Of a stretch of DNA of 33,674 bases, positions 19,393 to 27,966 are shown piece after piece. The DNA comes from a virus: the IMG/VR virus record IMGVR_UViG_3300033153_005930, positions 1-33,674 of that record; one strand, given 5' to 3'. The number at the start of each line of letters is the position of its first letter. Position 1 is the first letter of the stretch. The position numbers and the translations under genes are program-made. The notes under the pieces were generated by a model, which was given only the letters and a program-made list of their open reading frames with translations, searched no databases and was not told the origin of the DNA.

Positions 19393-19830
19393 ATGGAAGA
19401 GTCGGAAGCACTTTACTATCAATGCAGTATAAGAATAGACGATGATATTGAAGTATCAGACCCCTTTATGGTGGGGTGTATTGCTTACATGAAGCGTTCC
19501 AATGGTGAAAAGGGTGTGAGGCGCAAAATAAAAGATGATATAAGCATGAACTATTATGAGCCTTATCTTAGAGAACTTAGATTCATTGCAGCTATGAACA
19601 AAGATTCACTACACGCGTTAATCACCTCATCCCTCGATATTTCTGCTATACTAAAGCAAGTGACTATTATATTTAATCACATAAAAGAGTGTGATTTTTC
19701 AATGGTGCAGGAAAGTACACACGCAAGAAAAGCGAAAAGGGCAGGTGAAATGCTTATGAAGATATCGGAACAGATGCGACCTTCAACCAAAGTTAGAACC
19801 GACAGTAGTTTATTTAGTGAGGCTGAGTAG
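19393..19830 (+). CDS. Hypothetical protein upstream of terminase
   Basis: A 145-residue mostly helical protein (SDPFMVGCIAYMKRSNGEKG, YEPYLRELRFIAAMNKDSLH, ILKQVTIIFNHIKECDFSM). It starts after AAGGGGATAAC and its TAG shares a base with the GTG of the small terminase. Position suggests a packaging accessory or a late regulator; no motif recognised. Confidence 0.55.
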   Translation: MEESEALYYQCSIRIDDDIEVSDPFMVGCIAYMKRSNGEKGVRRKIKDDISMNYYEPYLRELRFIAAMNKDSLHALITSSLDISAILKQVTIIFNHIKECDFSMVQESTHARKAKRAGEMLMKISEQMRPSTKVRTDSSLFSEAE

Positions 19831-20351
19831 TGGCAGGACTAACCGACAATGGAAAAAGCTTACTTATAGCAGACTACAATACAAACAAATACAGCCAAAG
19901 ACAATTAGCAAAAAAATATAACATTTCGCTAGGTACAGTAAATAAACTAACTAAAGAAATAAATCCACAAAATGAACACTTAGTGAACGCTCAAATTATG
20001 ATACTGACGGCATCCAGTGTACTGCCAAATGAACAAATGAACGCAATAATGAACACTGCAAAAGATGAGGTATATAATAAAAACTTGGTTATAAACGCAA
20101 GCCAGCTAAACTTGGTTAGGGTAAGCGAACACCTATCAAACAATAAGAAGCTTGAAAAGATAGGCTTAGGCGGGGGCATTCAGGGGTTTAAAGAAGTGGG
20201 GCTGGGGAGTAGCGACTTCAAGGAGTGTCAAGATGCGATAGACAGAGCCTCTATTACTTTAGGGGTGAATAAGAGACACGCAAATACAATTATAAGCAAC
20301 ACAAACGCCCAACAAACCGACGTAATAGTTGCGAAAGAGCCTAGCTTTTAA
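19830..20351 (+). CDS. terS: Terminase small subunit
   Basis: A 173-residue DNA-binding subunit of the packaging motor. Residues about 18-38 (KYSQRQLAKKYNISLGTVNK) form a helix-turn-helix that would recognise the packaging site; a central helical region follows (STSLNLVRVSEHL-type, residues 85-110) and the tail is disordered. GTG start overlapping the upstream TAG; stop overlaps the ATG of the large subunit. Assignment rests on the HTH plus direct adjacency to the large subunit. Confidence 0.75.
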   Translation: MAGLTDNGKSLLIADYNTNKYSQRQLAKKYNISLGTVNKLTKEINPQNEHLVNAQIMILTASSVLPNEQMNAIMNTAKDEVYNKNLVINASQLNLVRVSEHLSNNKKLEKIGLGGGIQGFKEVGLGSSDFKECQDAIDRASITLGVNKRHANTIISNTNAQQTDVIVAKEPSF

Positions 20352-21634
20352 TGAGTTGTATTCCAGACGTAGACCTGTCAAATGTTCTTAATGAAACCGT
20401 ATTAGAAGTATACAAAAAATCAAAATTTAGAAATCAATCACGCTATGATATATTTAAAGGTGGGGCTGGAAGTGGTAAAAGCAGATTTATTGCGCAAAAG
20501 ATACTATACAGAATAATATATCAACCTAATCATAGATACTTAATAATACGTAAAGTGAAAGACACAATGAAGCTGTCAGTATTTCAGCTATTCAAAGATT
20601 ATATTTATAGTTGGGGTGTAGAAAGCAAATTCCATATTACCGAAAGTCCTATGAAAATTACTCACAAGCATAGTGGGAACACGATAAATTTTATGGGGGT
20701 GGATAAACCAGAAAAACTAAAGTCAATAGAAAAGATAACGTCTATATGGATAGAAGAAGCATCAGAACTTGAAGAGGCAGACTTTAACGAGCTAAACAGA
20801 AGGTTAAGGGGTAAACTACCAAACTACAAGCAGATTCATATTAGCTTCAACCCTATAAGTCATTTGCATTGGTTAAAAAAGAGATTCTTTGATAGCCCAC
20901 CGGATGATTGCAATGTAATAGAAACAACATACTTAGATAATCCCGAGTTACCAGAGGAGGATGTTCGGGTATTATTGGAGATGAAACAATATGACATACA
21001 GCAATATAATATCTATGCACTTAATCAATGGGGGGTAATTAATACAAACATCATCCACCACAGGTTTAATCCATTAGATCACTTATCGACTAAAACAACT
21101 AAAGATTTCTATCATCTAAGCATAGGAATAGACTTTAACATAGGTGGGTGTGTAGGTGTAGTGTTTGGTGAGGATAATTACGGCTATATACACGCAGTAG
21201 ATGAATTTTGCGTGTATGATACAGAAGAGATCATCACAGAACTTAAAAGTAAGTATTCAGCCTATACACTAGAGCTGTACCCAGACGCAACAGGAACAAA
21301 GAGAGCCACATCAAGCACAACCACAGACATTGCCATGCTTAGGGATGAATTTAGCGTAACCGCACCAAAAAGTAACGGTTCAACCCAAAAGAGATACAAT
21401 GCCGTAAATAGAAAGTTTATGACAGGCACTCTACTTATTAACAAAGACAAATGTACTAAGACGTATGCAGCTTATCAAACACACGCCTATTTAAAAAATG
21501 GTCAGCCCGAAAAATTCACAGATCATGAGGGCGGTGCCATCGATGATTACACGGATGCGGGGGATTACTGCATATCAAGAATGTTCCCTATCGAGATTAC
21601 AGGATCAGGAATGCACAAGATGAAAAAGAGATAA
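20351..21634 (+). CDS. terL: Terminase large subunit (PBSX-type)
   Basis: A 427-residue packaging ATPase/nuclease. Walker A GGAGSGKS (residues 37-44), Walker B SIWIEEASE (131-139), and coupling motif ISFNP (164-168) make the ATPase. The nuclease shows Asp in GIDFNIGG (261), Asp in YPDATGT (312) and the third site in IDDYTDAGDY (near 402). It resembles the PBSX/Terminase_3 group, typical of headful (pac) packaging, which would give circularly permuted genomes and agrees with a circular assembly opened in the tail-tip gene. Confidence 0.92.
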   Translation: MSCIPDVDLSNVLNETVLEVYKKSKFRNQSRYDIFKGGAGSGKSRFIAQKILYRIIYQPNHRYLIIRKVKDTMKLSVFQLFKDYIYSWGVESKFHITESPMKITHKHSGNTINFMGVDKPEKLKSIEKITSIWIEEASELEEADFNELNRRLRGKLPNYKQIHISFNPISHLHWLKKRFFDSPPDDCNVIETTYLDNPELPEEDVRVLLEMKQYDIQQYNIYALNQWGVINTNIIHHRFNPLDHLSTKTTKDFYHLSIGIDFNIGGCVGVVFGEDNYGYIHAVDEFCVYDTEEIITELKSKYSAYTLELYPDATGTKRATSSTTTDIAMLRDEFSVTAPKSNGSTQKRYNAVNRKFMTGTLLINKDKCTKTYAAYQTHAYLKNGQPEKFTDHEGGAIDDYTDAGDYCISRMFPIEITGSGMHKMKKR

Positions 21635-21650
21635 TCATCATAACCCTTTG

Positions 21651-21659
21651 TGTTATAAT
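21651..21659 (+). promoter_or_regulatory. Extended -10 promoter upstream of portal gene
   Basis: TGTTATAAT (21651-21659) is a perfect extended -10 (TGn then TATAAT) 27 nt before the portal ATG, with no clear -35. It would give the head genes a dose of transcription independent of the terminase read-through. Confidence 0.55.
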
Positions 21660-21686
21660 AATAAAAGTAAATACTTAAGGCATCTA

Positions 21687-23114
21687 ATGAATCAAACTAT
21701 ACCTAGTGGCTCAATAGGCTACATTAAAAAAGCCACCAACACTATTAATATAAATATCAGCAACGAGAGCGACAGAATAACCAAATTTGCAAGACGAAAA
21801 CAGATGTTAGACGACAATTTCTATGCTCAAGTAGAAGAGGAATTAGGGAACGTTATTGTTTCCTCAGACGATACCGGATTGATTGATCAGATAGACGATA
21901 CAAACAACCTGTTCAGAATGGTAGTAGAGGAAATATCAAAGGTTTATGATATTGAGCCGGAACGTGAATTTAGCACCAACGAGACAGATCAAGGGCTAAT
22001 GGAAGAACTATATAAGGATTTAGAGGTTACTGAAATACTAGAGCAATCAAACATCTTTATGAATGCTTTTAATGACGTGTTGATTCAAGTAGGGTTTAAT
22101 AATGATACCAAAGAGTTCACACTAAAACTAAGAACGCCCGAAAATACAATAGTTAAAGTCAATGATGATTTAGAGCTAGAAGAGGTATATATTTATGGCG
22201 GCAAGGGTGGAGAGGACGACAAAAAAGATATGCAAGTGTGGTATGGGTACACAAAAGATAGTGTTTTCAAACTACTTGTAGACACCGCTAACGATGTATT
22301 GATTCATAGTGATGATAGATTACCATTAAAAACAGATGGTACAATAGACAACCCTTTAGGCTTTTTACCATTTATCCCTATACATAAAGGTTTTAGAGAT
22401 GACTCATACTGGCAGATGTATAAAGGGGATGATCTAGTCAAAGGCAATATACAAATAGCTATTAAATTAACCATACTTAACCAGCTTATCAAGTTCCAAT
22501 CATTCAAGCAGTTGGTCGCTACGAGTGAAACTAGCCAGAACCTAGACGGGATAACGATAGACCCTGCAAGTGTTATTTATTTATTCGGGGAAGGTTCAGA
22601 CATCAAAACTCTTGATTTAGAATCTAACTACAAAATGCTATGGGACACAATCAATGAAATAAACCAAAACATTGCAACCAATTATAAGATAAGCGGTAAT
22701 ATGTTCAAGATGACAGGATCCCCCTCTAGCGGGTTTTCTTTGTTGATGGAAAATATAAAGCTAGATAGTTTTATAACGAAACAGCAAAAATACTACAAGA
22801 AAATAGAACAAAACTTATTCGATTTATTTAAAAAGATGGACGAAAAGATGGACATAGGAATAATCAAAGGGGATAATCTAAAAACAAACTTTCAGTCACA
22901 ATCATATCCTAAGAGTGACAAAGATATTCTTGATGAACAAGAGAAATCTATCGAGCTTGGTAAAACAAACATGGTAAAAATACTAATGGATGAAAAAGGA
23001 ATAGATGAAGATGAGGCTACTTTAATGTATACCGAAAACATTAAAGTAAGGAATCTTGCTAACCAAAAGTTTACCCCACCAACCCCAAGTGTAAACTTAC
23101 CAATAGAAGAGTAA
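21687..23114 (+). CDS. Portal protein (SPP1 gp6-like)
   Basis: A 475-residue portal that forms the dodecameric head vertex for DNA entry and tail attachment. Features: an N-terminal wing (DNNFYAQVEEELGN, AMEELYKDLEV-type), the central segment LGFLPFIPIHKGF, KGNIQIAIKLTILNQLIKF, the long crown/stem helices, and a Pro-rich Gln tail. The ATG at 21687 with TTAAGGCATCTA is chosen over 21648, which would start inside the promoter. Position between TerL and the minor head protein is canonical. Confidence 0.85.
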   Translation: MNQTIPSGSIGYIKKATNTININISNESDRITKFARRKQMLDDNFYAQVEEELGNVIVSSDDTGLIDQIDDTNNLFRMVVEEISKVYDIEPEREFSTNETDQGLMEELYKDLEVTEILEQSNIFMNAFNDVLIQVGFNNDTKEFTLKLRTPENTIVKVNDDLELEEVYIYGGKGGEDDKKDMQVWYGYTKDSVFKLLVDTANDVLIHSDDRLPLKTDGTIDNPLGFLPFIPIHKGFRDDSYWQMYKGDDLVKGNIQIAIKLTILNQLIKFQSFKQLVATSETSQNLDGITIDPASVIYLFGEGSDIKTLDLESNYKMLWDTINEINQNIATNYKISGNMFKMTGSPSSGFSLLMENIKLDSFITKQQKYYKKIEQNLFDLFKKMDEKMDIGIIKGDNLKTNFQSQSYPKSDKDILDEQEKSIELGKTNMVKILMDEKGIDEDEATLMYTENIKVRNLANQKFTPPTPSVNLPIEE

Positions 23115-23117
23115 TAA

Positions 23118-23879
23118 ATGGCAGTAGATAAGATAGTAGACTTAATTAATGCCAAATTAGACAGAGAAATGACTTTGTTTAACTTTGAATTTGAAAAGAT
23201 ACTATTAGAGATTAAAAAGCTAGTACAAATCAGAGCTGTTGAACTGTACAAATATCCTTTAAAGTTTGACTTTGCATTCCAACAAATACTGCACGATACC
23301 GGTTATTATGATTTAGTTAATAAGTTTATAGATAATAGCTACGATAAAACCTATGGTGAGATTATAGCTTTGTTCAAAGCAGGCGGCTTGACAGTAGCAT
23401 TTAGTGTTGAGGACTTAGAAGCAATTAGAGCGATAAAAAGCCTGGACTTGGACTTCTTTAGCCAAATAGGGTTAAATGCTTCGCAGTCACTAAAGGCAGA
23501 CCTTTATAAATACTCATTATCAGACATAAGCAAAAAAGACATAATAGGGAATATCAGTAAATCATTAGAAGATACGGATTTAGCACGATATTCTAAAACC
23601 TATGCAGAAACAGCAATTAGTAACTTTAATCAAAGCGTTATTGATTTAAAAAGTGCAGGGGTAACGGGTGAGGTCTATGTTTATGTAGGAGTTAGAGACA
23701 AAAAGACGCGATCGTTCTGTAGGTGTGTATTGAACCATAATAAATATTATGACAAATCTAACGCAAGCAGACTAAAGACTGACAAAAGAAGAGCTTATAA
23801 CTGTAGGCACATCATTTTACCTATTTCTTTAAAAGATGCGAAAGATGATGGATATGTACAGGGTTCATTTAGTTGTTGA
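23118..23879 (+). CDS. Minor head protein (SPP1 gp7 / MuF-like)
   Basis: A 253-residue protein with a helical N-terminal part and a MuF-type C-terminus: YVGVRDKKTRSFCRCVLNHN, then RRAYNCRHIILPIS. The D..TR..C ... YNCRH arrangement is typical of minor head proteins that travel with the portal and may be ejected with DNA. ATG follows the portal stop by three bases. Confidence 0.75.
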   Translation: MAVDKIVDLINAKLDREMTLFNFEFEKILLEIKKLVQIRAVELYKYPLKFDFAFQQILHDTGYYDLVNKFIDNSYDKTYGEIIALFKAGGLTVAFSVEDLEAIRAIKSLDLDFFSQIGLNASQSLKADLYKYSLSDISKKDIIGNISKSLEDTDLARYSKTYAETAISNFNQSVIDLKSAGVTGEVYVYVGVRDKKTRSFCRCVLNHNKYYDKSNASRLKTDKRRAYNCRHIILPISLKDAKDDGYVQGSFSC

Positions 23880-23880
23880 T

Positions 23881-24324
23881 ATGGGATTAAAAAAAAAGAT
23901 AGATTTTAGACGGCTTACAGTTAGATTAACTAAAAATAATCTCCCTTTGATTGGTAATAAAGTTATGAAAGATATTATTGTTAGAACCCAAAAAGGGAAA
24001 GATAGGGATAATAGGAAGTTTGAAAAATATACGGATGAATACCTAGATAGTTATTGGACGCCAGGCAAAAGAGGTCAAAAAAGAACTGATAAAAAAAGGG
24101 TTAAAGATGTAAAGACCATCCCAAATCTAACAAAATCACAAAATATGCTTAATGCTATGAGATGGAAAAAGATCACTGATGGTATAAGGCTTTATTTTCA
24201 AGGTAAAGAGAATAACAGCAAGGCACACGGAAACCAAGTTAAAAACGGCAGAAAGTTTCTAGGTGTTGATGACAAGCAAGCTAAAAAAATAAAAAAAGAC
24301 TTAATTAGTCTTAGTAAAAAATAA
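23881..24324 (+). CDS. Phage virion morphogenesis / head-tail completion protein
   Basis: A 147-residue basic protein resembling the phage virion morphogenesis (gpG/tail completion) family: KVMKDIIVRTQKGKDRDNRK, FEKYTDEYLDSYW, NLTKSQNMLNAM, then GKENNSKAHGNQ, and FLGVDDKQAKKIKK. The order (GkDrdgr.F..Yt ... LT.s..Ml..i ... KA..nq ... FLGv) supports this. It ends head to head with the leftward cassette: its stop touches the lipoprotein gene's stop. Confidence 0.7.
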   Translation: MGLKKKIDFRRLTVRLTKNNLPLIGNKVMKDIIVRTQKGKDRDNRKFEKYTDEYLDSYWTPGKRGQKRTDKKRVKDVKTIPNLTKSQNMLNAMRWKKITDGIRLYFQGKENNSKAHGNQVKNGRKFLGVDDKQAKKIKKDLISLSKK

Positions 24325-24570
24325 TTATCTTACATCTTCAAGAGAATAACCATTTATCATCATACATCTGTTTCTTATCTCTACGTGTCTATATGCCGCC
24401 TCAAATGGACTTCTAATATACATAGTAGCCTTTTCAGCTTCATAGTCGCATATCATTAAAGCCCTGTTTCGTTCCGTGATTGTTTTGCCTACTTGGACGA
24501 ATCGTGTTTGGGCACATCCCAACAAAAGGAACGATGACGCAATAAGCGATACTATTTTAATTTTCTTCAT
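24325..24570 (-). CDS. Small lipoprotein, leftward cassette in head module
   Basis: An 81-residue lipoprotein: signal peptide KKIKIVSLIASSFLLLGC with a clear lipobox ending at Cys19, then a charged, Cys-containing domain (MICDYEAEKATMYI, EIRNRCMMINGYSLEDV). Phage-encoded lipoproteins expressed against the late genes often alter the host surface (superinfection exclusion or receptor masking), which is the leading guess. Coupled to the upstream small frame by a 14-nt overlap. It abuts the 3' end of the morphogenesis gene. Confidence 0.65.
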   Translation of the reverse strand: MKKIKIVSLIASSFLLLGCAQTRFVQVGKTITERNRALMICDYEAEKATMYIRSPFEAAYRHVEIRNRCMMINGYSLEDVR

Positions 24571-24676
24571 TTTTTATAGCCTTTTCTAACTCATCAAATA
24601 AATACATATGGTTTAGGATGATTCCTGCTTCTGTGTATATTTTGATTTTATGGATTAATCTAAGCAGCTTCTTCAT
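24557..24676 (-). CDS. Small hypothetical protein (39 aa), leftward cassette
   Basis: A 39-residue frame (MKKLLRLIHKIKIYTEAGII, then LNHMYLFDELEKAI) bridging the 222-residue gene and the lipoprotein gene, overlapping both. AAAGAAGCGATTAC precedes the ATG. The coupling is the main support; amphipathic helix likely, function unknown. Confidence 0.45.
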   Translation of the reverse strand: MKKLLRLIHKIKIYTEAGIILNHMYLFDELEKAIKNEEN

Positions 24677-25313
24677 GTAATCGCTTCTTTATTAATTTAG
24701 CACGATCAAGAATAAACCCAGCAATAATTAGTTTAGGAATACTATCATTTTGCATTAATGCTTTTATGATAATCTTGCTATTTTCCTCTGTAACTGCCAT
24801 GGTTACTCTATGTTCATAAGAGTATTGCCCTTGATAAGACATATCAACTTCGGCAACATTCATATCTTTAATGAAATAGTTTCTATATGTCGGAGGAGTA
24901 CCCCCTCCTTTCCCTCTTCTCTCCATTATGTCCCTATCGTAAGATAAAAAATCATCACCATCTTTTTTGCTTGCACAATAAATAATAGGACCTAACAAAG
25001 GAACAGTGCATGGCTCTACAGTGTGAAGCTCAGATGGGTGGAGTTGTACTTTTTTAAGGCTTTTTATTATATCATACTCTTTTCGCATTATTCTGTGTGA
25101 TAAAGATACCTTGCACCCTATACAAATCTTTTTATTTTTAGGCAAAAATTTAGAAATAAAAAACTTTAAGTTGTTACAAACAATGTTATGTACCTGACTG
25201 TTATCGGTATAGTCATACATGGTATCAGTAAGCAATAAAACATTAGAGTTATGAAAATATAGCTTGTTACCATATTCATATTTTTGCTTTCCACAAAATT
25301 CACAATTAATCAT
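24660..25313 (-). CDS. Zinc-finger hypothetical protein, leftward cassette
   Basis: A 217-residue protein starting MINCEFCGKQKYEYGN with CEFC, and a second pair CIGC at about residue 64, together a probable zinc site. The rest (VEPCTVPLLGPIIYCASKKD, MERRGKGGGTPPTYRNYF, MTVAVTEEN-type strands) is unlike any family I know. Start 25313 has GGAGG six bases upstream, hidden in the end of the preceding gene, and is favoured over 25328. It is the largest gene of the cassette inserted against the head operon. Confidence 0.6.
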   Translation of the reverse strand: MINCEFCGKQKYEYGNKLYFHNSNVLLLTDTMYDYTDNSQVHNIVCNNLKFFISKFLPKNKKICIGCKVSLSHRIMRKEYDIIKSLKKVQLHPSELHTVEPCTVPLLGPIIYCASKKDGDDFLSYDRDIMERRGKGGGTPPTYRNYFIKDMNVAEVDMSYQGQYSYEHRVTMAVTEENSKIIIKALMQNDSIPKLIIAGFILDRAKLIKKRLHEEAA

Positions 25314-25608
25314 CTTCATCCTCCACAACGATTATCTCGCTTATGTTTTCGGATAATTGTAAAAATGACTCTCTTGCAATTCTTGCATCTTCCCTATCAA
25401 ACTCTCTCTTATCTTTGACTATTCTTTCTTTTTCAAGTTCAATCTCTAGTTCAAGTTTAGCAGACTTTAGAATTTGGTCACTAAGCATACACACACTGTC
25501 TACTTTTGCCCCAGAAACCTCGTTCTTAATAAGGGCATCCAGTGTGTCAAACAATCTCTCTCTTAATCCATCAGCAGTTTTATTCTGTCTATTTATCATT
25601 GAGTTCAT
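25306..25608 (-). CDS. Helical regulatory-like protein, leftward cassette
   Basis: A 100-residue helical protein: LRERLFDTLDALIKNEVSGA, QILKSAKLELEIELEKERIV, ending in an acidic tail. The pattern (L...LF..ld.L....(I/V)......A..Il..a..El) also fits the 60-residue product upstream, and both belong to a type of small phage proteins, often near the terminase, of unknown function. One-base overlap (TAATG) with the upstream gene. Confidence 0.55.
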   Translation of the reverse strand: MNSMINRQNKTADGLRERLFDTLDALIKNEVSGAKVDSVCMLSDQILKSAKLELEIELEKERIVKDKREFDREDARIARESFLQLSENISEIIVVEDEDD

Positions 25609-25790
25609 TATTTTTCCTTAAACCATAGTCTAGTTTTAGCGGTAAGTACCTTTTCCTCCATAGCAAGACGATCTTTATATACAACCTGTGCTGCCAACTT
25701 AGTAACCGCCCTCGCTCTCTTAATATCAGTCTTGCCAGAAATAAGACTATCAATCTCACTCATTAGAATTTGTTTTATATCTTTACTCAT
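25608..25790 (-). CDS. Small helical protein, first gene of leftward cassette
   Basis: A 60-residue basic protein (KDIKQILMSEIDSLISGKTD, IKRARAVTKLAAQVVYKDRL). Its layout parallels the N-terminal two-thirds of the next product, suggesting an old duplication. Excellent ribosome-binding site AAGGAG seven bases before the ATG. It leads the cassette downstream of a TATAAT box on this strand. Confidence 0.55.
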   Translation of the reverse strand: MSKDIKQILMSEIDSLISGKTDIKRARAVTKLAAQVVYKDRLAMEEKVLTAKTRLWFKEK

Positions 25791-25816
25791 AATATGCTCC
25801 TTTTTTAAATATCCTC

Positions 25817-25822
25817 ATTATA
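25817..25822 (-). promoter_or_regulatory. Leftward -10 box for embedded cassette
   Basis: TATAAT on the minus strand, 26 nt upstream of the first cassette ATG (25790). The -35 region is a run of A/T without consensus. It allows the cassette to be expressed independently of and against the head operon. Confidence 0.5.
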
Positions 25823-25914
25823 TACAAATACCAAATAAAATAAAAATAAATAAAACTTATTAAGTTAATAAATCGGATTTATTAAAAAGTTCAACCCCGA
25901 CCCCTCAAATATAA

Positions 25915-25920
25915 TATAAT
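25915..25920 (+). promoter_or_regulatory. Rightward -10 box for scaffold/coat operon
   Basis: Two overlapping TATAAT boxes (25910-25915 and 25915-25920) lie upstream of the scaffold gene; TTCAAC at 25891-25896 is a poor -35 at 18 nt. A dedicated promoter is needed here because the leftward cassette interrupts the head operon. Confidence 0.55.
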
Positions 25921-25921
25921 T

Positions 25922-25948
25922 GAGTACTTACAAAAACAAGGAGTACTC
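25922..25948 (+). promoter_or_regulatory. GAGTACT/AGTACTC inverted repeat overlapping scaffold ribosome-binding site
   Basis: GAGTACT (25922-25928) and AGTACTC (25942-25948) are perfect 7-bp arms; the right copy is part of the palindrome GAGTACTC and overlaps the Shine-Dalgarno AAGGAG (25938-25943). It could be an mRNA hairpin limiting scaffold translation or an operator just downstream of the promoter. Confidence 0.55.
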
Positions 25949-25952
25949 TAAT

Positions 25953-26564
25953 ATGGCTGACGAACCAACCCAAAACGGAAATGAAAACAACCCTACACCG
26001 GGTGAAGAAGGTGGAGAAACAACTGTGACGATCACGCAGGAAAAACTGGACTCTCTCATTAATGGGAAGTTTAAACAAGGTGCTGAAAAAGCAAATGCTG
26101 ATTTTTTAAAATCACTTAATGTTGAGTCTATCGACGCAGCAAAAGAGATTATGAAAGCAAAACAGGACGCAGATGAAGCAAGTAAAACAGACCTTGAAAA
26201 AGCAAATGGCACAATAGATTTATTAAATACAACTATTGATAGCTTAACAAGCAAACTAAGTGTCAATGAAGCGAATAACAAAATCAATTCGTTAGCACTT
26301 GAAAACGGGATAAAGGAAGTAGAGTATTTTAAATATGAGTATCAGAAAGCAGCGAAAACAGAAGGCTTTGAAGAAAAAGTATTTATAGATAATCTACTGA
26401 AAAGCAAAGGTGAACTTTTAACAGGAGACAAAAAACAAAACATAGACAACCCTCCAAATGTTACTAATAATAACAATAGGGAAACGATTACTATGACTGC
26501 CTACTCTTTGTTAAGTTCAAAAGAAAGACAAAAATACAAATCAAATCAAATTATAAAAGGGTAA
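25953..26564 (+). CDS. Scaffolding protein (GP20-like)
   Basis: A 203-residue acidic, Lys/Glu/Gln-rich, largely helical protein typical of phage scaffolds: disordered start (PTQNGNENNPTPGEEG), VTITQEKLDSLINGKFKQGA, coiled ELKKANGTIDLL-type region, and a KSKGELLTGDKK end before an Asn-rich tail. It resembles GP20-type minor structural/scaffold proteins, which guide coat assembly and leave the shell. ATG 25953 is used; the upstream frame extends only into the promoter. It directly precedes the coat gene. Confidence 0.8.
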   Translation: MADEPTQNGNENNPTPGEEGGETTVTITQEKLDSLINGKFKQGAEKANADFLKSLNVESIDAAKEIMKAKQDADEASKTDLEKANGTIDLLNTTIDSLTSKLSVNEANNKINSLALENGIKEVEYFKYEYQKAAKTEGFEEKVFIDNLLKSKGELLTGDKKQNIDNPPNVTNNNNRETITMTAYSLLSSKERQKYKSNQIIKG

Positions 26565-26567
26565 AAA

Positions 26568-27710
26568 ATGTCAAATGATATTGCAGGGTTAATCCCCAAG
26601 ATACTTACAGAAGCAGCGGTTATTTTTAGAAATAACTCAATCACAGCGAACCTAGTGAATAGGGGCTATGATACTGAATTTAAAAAACAAGGTGATGCTA
26701 TCAATGTTCCATCTTATAGTTCTCCAAGTGTTCAAAGCATTACAGCGGGCAGAGGTAATGAAAATACATCAAGTAACGTAGTAGCCACAAACACAACGGT
26801 AACACTATCAGAATGGAAAGAAGTCAAGATTGGGTTCTCAGACCTTGAACTTAAACAAATCGAAGAGGGTAGACCAAGCGAAGCGCTTGAAACAGCGGTT
26901 ATCGCACTTGCTGACTATGTAGATGCTTATGTACTTGAAGATATCGGGATAAGTGGTTATAACACAGTTGGTACAGTAGGAGCGGCATTCAGTAACCCGG
27001 CTAACCTTGTAGATGCAAGTGTAATTATGGGTAATGAAAAAGTACCAAAAAGAGACAGATTCTCTATGATTAATCCAACGGTGGCGGGCGCATTCATTAA
27101 AGACACTAACCTTAGTGAAGTGAACAAGCTTGGCTCAGACGAATCCTTGAGAGATGCCGTCGTAGGGAGACTATACAGCTTTGACAACTACGAGACTGTT
27201 AACATGACCGACTTTGTTGGGGGTACGCTTTCAGACGGTACAAGCAAAGACGCTCTTGTATCTGCAACTTGTGCAGTGGGCGCAACATCAATCACTTTTG
27301 ATGAAACATCATTAGCGGGCACACTTGTAGAGGGAGATATCTTTACTAAAGCTGGAGATACTCAAGAGTATGTAGTCACAACAGGGGGAACAGCGGCAAC
27401 AAACGCCATCACAGTTTCATTCTTGCCTGCGAACAAAGTTTCATCATCAGATGGTGATGCAGCTACGTTTGTAGATGATTACACGGCGGCGGGGCTATCA
27501 GTTCATAAAGACGCGTATATCTTTGGTACTGCACCTGTGAAAATCGACTTTACAGGTGGAAACTTGGTCGAGTCATTTACAGACCCAGTTTCAGGAATTA
27601 CATTCACATATGAGGTTGAGAGAGTCGGAAAAACAACTGAACACTCACTAAGCATTCTTTTCGGTGGGGAAGTTCTTAAACGAGAAGGCATCGTAAGACT
27701 TCTATCTTAA
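26568..27710 (+). CDS. Major capsid protein (P22 coat-like)
   Basis: A 380-residue coat protein with the HK97 fold as in P22 gp5: N-arm (IAGLIPKILTEAAVIFRNNS), TVTLSEWKEVKIGFSDLELK, an A-domain/E-loop section (VGTVGAAFSNPANLVDAS), and an inserted beta-barrel domain about residues 228-305 (ALVSATCAVGATSITFDETS, GDIFTKAGDTQEYVVTTGGT) corresponding to the P22 I-domain. It ends with GGEVLKREGIVRL, a conserved closing strand. It is encoded three bases after the scaffold, as usual. Confidence 0.88.
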   Translation: MSNDIAGLIPKILTEAAVIFRNNSITANLVNRGYDTEFKKQGDAINVPSYSSPSVQSITAGRGNENTSSNVVATNTTVTLSEWKEVKIGFSDLELKQIEEGRPSEALETAVIALADYVDAYVLEDIGISGYNTVGTVGAAFSNPANLVDASVIMGNEKVPKRDRFSMINPTVAGAFIKDTNLSEVNKLGSDESLRDAVVGRLYSFDNYETVNMTDFVGGTLSDGTSKDALVSATCAVGATSITFDETSLAGTLVEGDIFTKAGDTQEYVVTTGGTAATNAITVSFLPANKVSSSDGDAATFVDDYTAAGLSVHKDAYIFGTAPVKIDFTGGNLVESFTDPVSGITFTYEVERVGKTTEHSLSILFGGEVLKREGIVRLLS

Positions 27711-27740
27711 TCGATAGGGGCTTACTTATAAAGGCATAAC

Positions 27741-27965
27741 ATGAAAATAGAAACAGTAAAAATCGTTGACGGAAATAGGCGTGGGTTTAAGACTATAAAT
27801 AAGTCTGACTTTAAACAAGGGACACACAAACCATATTCAGAAGAGCCAAAGAAAACACAAAAAGAGCTACTTATCGAAGAAGCTATAGGGCTTGGGGTTA
27901 TAGATACTTCTGAAATGACAATAGCATTACTCACAGATGCTATAACAGAAGCAAAAAAGACATAA
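27741..27965 (+). CDS. Small head-region protein
   Basis: A 74-residue protein (KIETVKIVDGNRRGFKTINK, SDFKQGTHKPY, then a helical tail). The opening (V.I.......G...IN.sDf....H) is common in short proteins between coat and connector genes in many phages. It may help head completion; unknown. AAAGGCATAAC precedes the ATG. Confidence 0.6.
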   Translation: MKIETVKIVDGNRRGFKTINKSDFKQGTHKPYSEEPKKTQKELLIEEAIGLGVIDTSEMTIALLTDAITEAKKT

Positions 27966-27966
27966 T

